From an uncultured Prevotellaceae bacterium (lineage in GTDB: Bacteria > Bacteroidota > Bacteroidia > Bacteroidales > Bacteroidaceae), in NCBI GenBank assembly GCA_900320565.1, contig ONSR01000054.1, positions 1 to 35,251 of the forward strand: 35,251 nt of DNA, written 5' to 3'. The notes under the pieces were generated by a model. That model worked only from the letters and a program-made list of their open reading frames with translations, was not told the DNA's origin and made no database searches. The translations under genes were made by a program, and so were the position numbers. Of this stretch, positions 15,545-20,993 are shown in pieces. How positions within the stretch are numbered: position 1 is the stretch's first letter; each line of letters starts with the position of its first letter.

Positions 15545-16228
15545 TTAGAAGTTTATGACGCATTGCACACCTGGGGTTGTGGTGCGATGATGCATGTCGA
15601 ATCGTCCTGTTTCAATCATTGTGGGGTGTATCTCAAGGCTGAGGTCGTGGGAGATGTCGAACGTCGAGAGTTCTGCATCGACGTAGGCATCGATGACGGA
15701 CAGCAGGTAAACTCCTCCGAAGGCGAAGATGCTGAGGTCTCGGAACCTGCGGTAGGTGTCCTTCTTACTCTTGAAGATTCTCTGGAATCGCTCTTCTTTG
15801 CCAACGATGCTATAGTTGGGCGGCAGCATCTTCTCGTAGCTTTTCGTGTTGGGGTCGCTGTCCGTGATATCGAGGTAGGCCTGCGAGTAGTCGGAGAGCA
15901 TCTGCCCATTCCAGGTGAGGGCGTACACGCAACCGAGGAAGCCTCCGTAGATGATGGGCAGTTTCCAGTACTTGCGATTGTAGATTTGGCCTGCTCCAGG
16001 CAGTACCAAGCCCAGCCACATTGCCCGAATCGGGTCGGGTTTGAAGTTCTTGAGGTTGCGATGAGGCCGTACATTCTTCAGTATGTTGTCGCTGATGGTA
16101 AGCAGTGCGGCGGTATCGACGGCGTTTTCTGTGAGCACACTATCCACTTCCTGTGCCTGAAGTACAGGTGCGAAGCCGAGCCAGAAGGGCAGGGCCATGA
16201 GGATGAGGAGAGTGTGCCGGAGTTTCAT
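15545..16228 (-). CDS. DUF5683 domain-containing membrane protein
   Basis: A 227-residue protein with a signal-like N-terminus (LLILMALPFWLGFAPVLQA), the family core PIRAMWLGLVLPGAGQIYNRKYWKLPIIYGG near residues 67-97, and a second hydrophobic stretch (LSIFAFGGVYLLSVIDAYVDAEL). The family is a regular third member of the Bacteroidetes parA-parB cluster; its function is unknown. The start codon directly follows the parB stop. Membrane location next to segregation and wall genes suggests an envelope role, which is inference. Confidence 0.85.
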   Translation of the reverse strand: MKLRHTLLILMALPFWLGFAPVLQAQEVDSVLTENAVDTAALLTISDNILKNVRPHRNLKNFKPDPIRAMWLGLVLPGAGQIYNRKYWKLPIIYGGFLGCVYALTWNGQMLSDYSQAYLDITDSDPNTKSYEKMLPPNYSIVGKEERFQRIFKSKKDTYRRFRDLSIFAFGGVYLLSVIDAYVDAELSTFDISHDLSLEIHPTMIETGRFDMHHRTTTPGVQCVINF

Positions 16229-17131
16229 TTAGCTGCGTAACTTGTCGAACATTTCGATGATGCGTTCCAGTTCTGCCTCGTTGGCGAAGGGGATGCTTAT
16301 CTTTCCTTTGCCTTTCTCGGAGCAGGTCATTTCCACGCGCGTCTTGAAGAGGCTCCTCAAGCCCTCGCGCAGCAGGTTGTAGTCGGCACTGAGGTTCGAG
16401 CCTTTCTGGCGGATGCGTTTGCCGGTCTTGGTCTTTACGGAAGCGCCTTCGCTGAGGAGTTTCACCATGTTCTCTATTTGGCGGACGCTCATGCGACCTT
16501 TCTTCATTTCCGAGAAGACCTTGAGCTGTGCCTTGGGATCTGAGATGGAGAGGAGCGCGCGGGCGTGTCCCATGTCGATTTCCTTGTTGCGAAGCGCCAT
16601 CTGCACGCTGGCGGGGAGCTTCAGCAGACGCAGGTAGTTGGCGATGGTGGCGCGGTTCTTGCCCACTTTCTCGCTGAGTTGGTCTTGCGTGAGGCTGTGC
16701 TTCTCGATGAGGTTCTGGTAGGCCAGCGCCACTTCTATTGCGGTGAGGTCTTCGCGTTGGATGTTCTCGACGAGTGCCATTTCGAGCATGTTCTCGTCAT
16801 CGACCGTGCGGATGTAGGCGGGGATGGTGGTGAGGCCGACGCGTTGGCTTGCCCGCCAGCGGCGTTCACCTGCGATGATTGTATAGGTTCCGTCGCCCAT
16901 GTCGCGCAGGGTGATGGGCTGCACGAGTCCGATCTGGCGGATGCTGTTGGCGAGTTCCTGCAGCGCGTCGTCGTCGAACTCACGTCGCGGCTGGTCGGGA
17001 TTCGGCCTGATGTCGTCCATCCTCACTTCCGAGAGGTTCGACGAGCCGTTGGTCTGAATGACTTCTGTCTGCAGAAGAGCGTCGAGTCCTCTGCCCAGAG
17101 CTTGTCCTTGATACTTTTTCTTTATGGCCAT
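16229..17131 (-). CDS. parB: Chromosome partitioning protein ParB (Spo0J family)
   Basis: A 300-residue ParB. The N-terminal CTPase/clamp domain shows RPNPDQPRREFDDDALQELANSI, VQPITLRD and the GERRWRAS box near residue 94; a helix-turn-helix follows (TQDQLSEKVGKNRATIANYLRLLKLP), then a C-terminal dimerisation domain (IEMFDKLRS end). It loads at parS sites and is moved by ParA. It shares an operon with parA, separated by a 101-base gap that is almost entirely a repeat element. I saw no clear 16-bp parS palindrome in the window. Confidence 0.95.
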   Translation of the reverse strand: MAIKKKYQGQALGRGLDALLQTEVIQTNGSSNLSEVRMDDIRPNPDQPRREFDDDALQELANSIRQIGLVQPITLRDMGDGTYTIIAGERRWRASQRVGLTTIPAYIRTVDDENMLEMALVENIQREDLTAIEVALAYQNLIEKHSLTQDQLSEKVGKNRATIANYLRLLKLPASVQMALRNKEIDMGHARALLSISDPKAQLKVFSEMKKGRMSVRQIENMVKLLSEGASVKTKTGKRIRQKGSNLSADYNLLREGLRSLFKTRVEMTCSEKGKGKISIPFANEAELERIIEMFDKLRS

Positions 17132-17145
17132 ATTCTTAGTTCTTT

Positions 17146-17240
17146 ATTGAACATTGACCATTGGACATTGACTATTTTTCCTTCGCCAGGGCTTTGGGCG
17201 CAGCCTAATGTTCAATGGTCAATGTTCAATGGTCAATGTT
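17146..17240. repeat. Heptamer-armed inverted element between parA and parB
   Basis: Left arm ATTGAAC, ATTGACC, ATTGGAC, ATTGACT (17146-17173); core with CTTCGCCAGGGC and GGGCGCAGCC; right arm ATGTTCA, ATGGTCA, ATGTTCA, ATGGTCA (17208-17235). The arms are reverse complements and keep an exact 7-bp period. The parA stop codon (17233-17235) lies in the right arm. Confidence 0.8.
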
Positions 17241-18000
17241 TTTCCTTTGCTATTATCTCCTGCGCCAGTGCCAGGTGAGCCTTCGAGCCTGTGGCGTCGG
17301 CATCGTAGAGGATGGCGGGGACGCCGTGGCTGGGTGCTTCGCTGAGCTTGACGTTACGCTGGATGACTGTCTTGAACACGAGTTCGCGGAAATGCCGCTT
17401 CACCTCTTCGTAGATTTGATTAGCGAGGCGGAGGCGACTGTCATACATGGTCAGGAGGAAGCCCTCTATCTCGAGACGCGGATTCATGCGTGTCTTGACT
17501 ATCTTTATCGTGTTGAGCAGCTTGCTGATGCCTTCCAGGGCGAAGTACTCGCACTGCACGGGGATGATGACACTATCGGCAGCCGTGAGGGCATTCACTG
17601 TGATGAGGCCCAGGCTGGGACTGCAATCGATGAGGATATAGTCGTAGTCCTGAACGATGGGCTGTATCGTGTCCTTCAGCACGCGCTCCTGGTTCTTGAA
17701 GTTCAGCAGTTCGATTTCGGCTCCGACCAAGTTGATGTGGGACGGCACGATGTCGAGGCCCTCGATGTCTGTCGTGTAGATGATGTCCTTTATGTCAACC
17801 TGTCCGAGCAGGGCGTTGTAGATGGATGCCTCCAGCTTGCTGACGTCCACGCCCATACCGCTCGATGCGTTGGCCTGCGGGTCAGCGTCGATGAGGAGAA
17901 CTTTCTTTTCGAGTGTGGCGAGTGAGGCAGCCAGGTTCATGCTCGTGGTGGTCTTGCCCACGCCGCCCTTCTGGTTTACTATTGCGATTGTTTTATTCAT
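17233..18000 (-). CDS. parA: Chromosome partitioning ATPase ParA (Soj family)
   Basis: A 255-residue Walker-type ATPase: deviant Walker A KGGVGKTTTSMNLAASLA (residues about 11-28), DADPQANAS (A'), and Walker B-type YILIDCSPSLGLI. It binds nucleoid DNA as an ATP dimer and moves ParB-parS. It is first gene of the parA-parB-DUF5683-transglycosylase-rel operon; the start ATG is at 18000. The last codons are supplied by the heptamer element, a harmless variable tail. Three DnaA-box-like 9-mers lie upstream. Confidence 0.96.
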   Translation of the reverse strand: MNKTIAIVNQKGGVGKTTTSMNLAASLATLEKKVLLIDADPQANASSGMGVDVSKLEASIYNALLGQVDIKDIIYTTDIEGLDIVPSHINLVGAEIELLNFKNQERVLKDTIQPIVQDYDYILIDCSPSLGLITVNALTAADSVIIPVQCEYFALEGISKLLNTIKIVKTRMNPRLEIEGFLLTMYDSRLRLANQIYEEVKRHFRELVFKTVIQRNVKLSEAPSHGVPAILYDADATGSKAHLALAQEIIAKEKH

Positions 18001-18088
18001 AATCTTCGATGTGGTGTTAAGTAGTGTCTTCTATCTCCTTCTGTCTTCCTCTATCTTCTTGTTATTTTCTTAGATTAAAATGACTTTG

Positions 18089-18096
18089 CAAATATA
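18089..18096 (-). promoter_or_regulatory. -7 box of the parA operon
   Basis: Minus-strand TATATTTG fits TAnnTTTG, about 90 bases before the parA start. The -33 region is T-rich with no clean TTG. Confidence 0.5.
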
Positions 18097-18146
18097 CATC
18101 AAAAGTCCGAAAAACACACTATTTTTCTTAAGCAGATTGCCTAAAG

Positions 18147-18194
18147 TGTTGATAACTGCCTGTTTTTGTTGATAACTAAGGCTGTTTATCAACA
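18147..18194. other. Cluster of three DnaA-box-like 9-mers, candidate oriC part
   Basis: TTATCAACA occurs three times in 48 bp: reverse at 18147-18155 and 18167-18175 (20 bp apart, two helical turns) and forward at 18186-18194. It differs from TTATCCACA at one position. The cluster sits in AT-rich DNA upstream of parA, and parAB genes often lie near the replication origin. The surrounding 18001-18519 gap otherwise holds promoters, a 22-bp array and a heptamer array. Confidence 0.45.
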
Positions 18195-18237
18195 TGTTTC
18201 GCCACGTTTTGTCGCTTCGTTCCGAGTGTTACCTTTC

Positions 18238-18413
18238 CCGACATAGCACGTCGGGTTGATTGCATATACATGTACATGCAATTGCACGTACATGTATATG
18301 CAATTGCACGTACATGTAGTTGCAATGAATTATCCTTGCGAAATTGAGCGTCGAGGTGTGCTGAATGAGCCAACTTGACACGTTAACTTGCCCAACTTGG
18401 CATGCTGAATCTG
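18238..18413. repeat. 22-bp-period tandem repeat, locus 4, with three palindromic units
   Basis: Units start every 22 bp from 18238. Those at 18260, 18282 and 18304 are near-perfect palindromes of form TTGCA-N2-TACATGTA-N2-TGCAA. The units at 18348-18413 are degenerate and include AACTTGACACGTTAA (18372) and AACTTGGCATGCTGAA (18394). Register is kept throughout. It lies between the divergent parA and surE promoters. Confidence 0.85.
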
Positions 18414-18453
18414 TTCGCGTAGGCAGCCAGGTTTTTGTCCGCGCCACAATAAT

Positions 18454-18481
18454 TTTTCACTTTTCACTTTTCACTTTTCAC
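18454..18481. repeat. Heptamer array at the surE promoter
   Basis: Four TTTTCAC copies end 9 bases before the surE -7 box and so occupy the -33 region. A gain or loss of one unit would shift that region by 7 bp. Confidence 0.8.
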
Positions 18482-18490
18482 TTTTTATTG

Positions 18491-18498
18491 TATCTTTG
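18491..18498 (+). promoter_or_regulatory. -7 box of surE-lpxB
   Basis: TATCTTTG, 21 bases before the ATG at 18520. It rules out the in-frame TTG start at 18496, which would lie inside the promoter. Confidence 0.7.
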
Positions 18499-18519
18499 CA
18501 GGGAAATAAACGTTCAAAC

Positions 18520-19275
18520 ATGTCAAACAGATCCTTAATACTTATCTCGAACGACGATGGTGTCGCGGCGCAGGGACTGGGGGTGCTGACCGATTTGATG
18601 TGCCAGCTTGGCGACGTCATCGTGGTGGCTCCCGACGGGCCGCGCAGCGCGGCATCCTGCAGCATATCGCCCCTCAGCACGATTACCATTAAGCTCGTGC
18701 GGGAGCATCCTGGCTTGAAGGTCTATCAATGCAGCGGAACGCCCACAGATTGCGTGAAGCTGGCGCTGGACGGACTGCTCGAGAGGCGGCCCGACCTGGT
18801 GGTGAGCGGCATCAATCACGGCGATAATGCGTCGGTTTCGGTGCACTACAGCGGTACTGTCGGCGCGGCTTTCGAGGCTTGCATGAAGGCTGTTCCGGCC
18901 ATCGCATATAGCCTCAAGACCCGAAGCTTGCAATGTGACTTCCGACCTTACGAGGCTGAAGTGGTCAGGATAGCCCGTTACGTCCTCGAACACGGCTTGC
19001 CAGAGGATGTGCTGCTCAACGTCAACTTCCCCGAAGTGCCTGAACTGAAGGGCACTCGCGTCTGCCGAACCGGTCGCGGACGCTGGATGAAAGAGATGAT
19101 GCAGGTGGGCGAAGGCGAGTACCAACTCACAGGTTATTTCCAGAACCTCGAGCCCGAAGCAGAAGACACGGACTATTGGGCCCTCGATCACGGCTATGCG
19201 TCCATCACGCCCATACAGCTCGATATGACGGCACACGATTACCTCAATTCACAATTCACAATTCATAATTCATAA
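18520..19275 (+). CDS. surE: 5'/3'-nucleotidase SurE
   Basis: A 251-residue metal-dependent phosphatase that removes phosphate from nucleoside monophosphates. Diagnostic segments are ILISNDDG near the N-terminus (metal-binding Asp pair), VVAPDGPRSAAS, SGINHGDNASVSVHYSGTVGAAFE and LLNVNFP. The start at 18520 is set by the promoter. The final residues NSQFTIHNS are encoded by the left arm of a heptamer element. It is cotranscribed with lpxB, an arrangement common in Bacteroidales. Confidence 0.95.
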   Translation: MSNRSLILISNDDGVAAQGLGVLTDLMCQLGDVIVVAPDGPRSAASCSISPLSTITIKLVREHPGLKVYQCSGTPTDCVKLALDGLLERRPDLVVSGINHGDNASVSVHYSGTVGAAFEACMKAVPAIAYSLKTRSLQCDFRPYEAEVVRIARYVLEHGLPEDVLLNVNFPEVPELKGTRVCRTGRGRWMKEMMQVGEGEYQLTGYFQNLEPEAEDTDYWALDHGYASITPIQLDMTAHDYLNSQFTIHNS

Positions 19276-19350
19276 TTAGGCTACGCCATAAGCCCAAAGT
19301 TATAAGCAGGAGTGATGAATTATGAATTGAGAAATATGAATTATGAATTA
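19247..19350. repeat. Heptamer-armed inverted element between surE and lpxB
   Basis: Left arm ATTCACA, ATTCACA, ATTCATA, ATTCATA (19247-19274); core starting TAGGCTACGCC; right arm TGAATTA, TGAATTG, one degenerate unit, TGAATTA, TGAATTA (19316-19350). The core start matches TTAGGCTGCGCC of the parA/parB element read on the minus strand. It holds the surE stop and ends 5 bases before the lpxB ATG. Confidence 0.8.
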
Positions 19351-19355
19351 ATATA

Positions 19356-20582
19356 ATGAAGTACTATCTCATAGCAGGCGAGGCAAGCGGCGACGTTCAT
19401 GCGAGCCACTTGATGGCGTCCATCAGGCAGCAGGATGCGGCGGCTCAGTTCCGTTGCTACGGCGGAGACATGATGGCGGCACAGGGCGCTGAGCTCGTTC
19501 AGCACTATCGTGACCTCGCTTATATGGGCTTCATCCCCGTCCTCATGCACCTGAGGACCATCCTTCGCGGCATGAAACGCTGCCAGCAGGACATCCTCGC
19601 GTGGCAGCCCGACGTGCTGATTCTGGTCGATTACCCAGGCTTCAACCTCAAGATAGCACGCTTCGTCAAGCAGCACAGCACGATTCCCGTGGTCTATTAC
19701 ATCGCTCCGAAGATCTGGGCATGGAAGGAACATCGCATCCGTAACATTAAGCGCGACGTCGATCTGCTGCTCTCCATCCTGCCTTTCGAAGTGCCGTTCT
19801 ACGAGGAGAAGCACGGTTACCATATTAATTATGTAGGCAATCCGACGGTGGATGAAGTGGCGAAGTGGCTCGGACCCTCCCCCAACCCCTCCCTTGCAGA
19901 GAGGGGAGTGGATAGTACTGCCACTGAAAGAGAATCAGCTCCTCTCCCTACAAGGGAGAGGTTGGGAGAGGGTCTGAGGGGTATCGATGGGCTTCCCATC
20001 ATCGCTCTGCTGCCCGGAAGCCGCAAGCAGGAAGTGCGCGACAATCTACGTCGCATGCTGGAAGCGGCAGCGCCCTATGCGGGAGACTATCAGCTGGTGC
20101 TCGCCGCCGCCCCAGGACTCGAGGATGAGTTCTACAGGGAGTGCATTAAAATGGTAAATGGTAAATGGCTAAATGGTAAATGCACCGTTGTTCGCGACCA
20201 GACTTATCAGCTTCTTCAGCACAGCACGGCAGCCCTCGTCACCAGCGGCACAGCGACGCTCGAGACGGCTCTGCTGCGTGTGCCGCAAGTCGTCTGCTAC
20301 TACATGAAGGCAGGCCGCCTGGCGTCTCTCGCAAAACGGCTCTTCATAAAGGTTCCCTACATATCCCTCGTCAACCTCATCTGCGGAGAGGAAGTGGTGC
20401 CGGAACTCGTCGCAGAGCAGATGAACGTCAGCAGCGTTCGCCATCATCTCGCATCAATCCTGCCCGGAGGCTCAGCCAGGCAGGCCCAGCTGGAAGGCTA
20501 CGAGCGCATGGCAGCCATACTGGGCGAACCCGGAGCACCAGAGAGAGCGGCTAAGTTAATACTCGACTTTACAAAGAGATAA
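19356..20582 (+). CDS. lpxB: Lipid-A-disaccharide synthase with two repeat-encoded insertions
   Basis: A 408-residue GT-B glycosyltransferase that joins UDP-diacylglucosamine and lipid X to form the lipid A disaccharide. Family segments are AGEASGDVHASHLM at the start, VVYYIAPKIWAWKEHRI, YVGNPTVDEV, IALLPGSRKQEV and TSGTATLETALL. Two stretches do not belong to the family: residues about 173-206 (PSPNPSLAERG ... LPTRERLGEGLRG), encoded by a 102-bp palindromic element, and residues about 265-276 (KMVNGKWLNGKC), encoded by a heptamer array. Both keep the frame and lie between conserved motifs, so the enzyme, which is essential for LPS, is probably still active. Confidence 0.93.
   Translation: MKYYLIAGEASGDVHASHLMASIRQQDAAAQFRCYGGDMMAAQGAELVQHYRDLAYMGFIPVLMHLRTILRGMKRCQQDILAWQPDVLILVDYPGFNLKIARFVKQHSTIPVVYYIAPKIWAWKEHRIRNIKRDVDLLLSILPFEVPFYEEKHGYHINYVGNPTVDEVAKWLGPSPNPSLAERGVDSTATERESAPLPTRERLGEGLRGIDGLPIIALLPGSRKQEVRDNLRRMLEAAAPYAGDYQLVLAAAPGLEDEFYRECIKMVNGKWLNGKCTVVRDQTYQLLQHSTAALVTSGTATLETALLRVPQVVCYYMKAGRLASLAKRLFIKVPYISLVNLICGEEVVPELVAEQMNVSSVRHHLASILPGGSARQAQLEGYERMAAILGEPGAPERAAKLILDFTKR
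19873..19974. repeat. 102-bp palindromic element inside lpxB
   Basis: The 24-base ends 19873-19896 and 19951-19974 are inverted copies with two mismatches (GACCCTCCCCCAACC and CTCCCTTG parts), with a second inverted pair (AGAGGGGAG / CTCCTCTCCCT) inside. It is open in frame. The ends resemble those of the element at 24143-24239. This parallels Rickettsia palindromic elements, which also lie inside genes. Confidence 0.85.
20149..20184. repeat. Heptamer array inside lpxB
   Basis: AAATGGT, AAATGGT, AAATGGC, then AAATGGT after one extra T, and AAATGCA. It adds about 12 codons in frame. Confidence 0.7.
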
Positions 20583-20616
20583 ATAGTAAATAGTAAATCA
20601 TTAAATTCTAAATTAG
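20581..20616. repeat. Heptamer array between lpxB and the ABM gene
   Basis: AAATAGT, AAATAGT, AAATCAT, then AAATTCT and AAATTAG. It begins inside the lpxB stop codon and ends 3 bases before the next ATG, so it fills the ribosome-binding region. Confidence 0.65.
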
Positions 20617-20619
20617 ACT

Positions 20620-20895
20620 ATGATCCGTCTTAATTGTTTCTTCCAAGCCAAGAAGGGTAAGTACAACGAAGCCCTTGAGGCAGCCATTCTGCTCACTGCA
20701 AAGACTCAGAAGCACGAGGGAATGGTAAGCTACGACGTTTTTGAAAGTGCTACACGCAAGGACATCTTCATGTTCTGCGAGACCTGGGAAAGCGAAGAAG
20801 CCCTGGCAAAACATGCCGCCACACCAGAGTTCAAGGAACTCGTGGGCATCATCGAGAACTGCGGCGACATGAAGATCGAGAAGCTGACGCTGTAG
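20620..20895 (+). CDS. ABM-domain monooxygenase (putative quinol monooxygenase, YgiN-like)
   Basis: A 91-residue single-domain dimeric alpha-beta barrel of the antibiotic-biosynthesis-monooxygenase family. Signs are RLNCFFQAKKGKYNEALEAA, EGMVSYDVFESATRKDIFMFCETWESEEAL and HAATPEFKEL. Members oxidise quinols or act on small aromatics; the substrate here is unknown. It lies 37 bases after lpxB, probably as the last gene of that unit, and is followed by a strong terminator. Confidence 0.85.
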   Translation: MIRLNCFFQAKKGKYNEALEAAILLTAKTQKHEGMVSYDVFESATRKDIFMFCETWESEEALAKHAATPEFKELVGIIENCGDMKIEKLTL

Positions 20896-20926
20896 TCGTC
20901 TGCACGAAACCTGTTAGGCCAGACTA

Positions 20927-20966
20927 AAAGAGGGCTACCTATTTCATCATATAGGTAGCCCTCTTT
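20927..20966. terminator. Bidirectional terminator between the ABM gene and porZ
   Basis: A perfect 16-bp stem (20927-20942 with 20951-20966; AAAGAGGGCTACCTAT half) with an 8-base loop and A/T runs at both bases, serving two converging units. Confidence 0.92.
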
Positions 20967-20993
20967 GTGCAAAGCAATATGCAGGCTTTGCAA

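Noticed and set aside
18147-18200. parS site for ParB
   Set aside because: I looked for a 16-bp TGTTTCACGTGAAACA-like palindrome near parAB; only a loose partial match (TGTTTCGCCACGTTTTG) exists, without symmetry.
19873-20184. lpxB as a pseudogene
   Set aside because: Both inserted repeats preserve the frame and all conserved LpxB motifs remain in order, so it is called as an intact gene with insertions.
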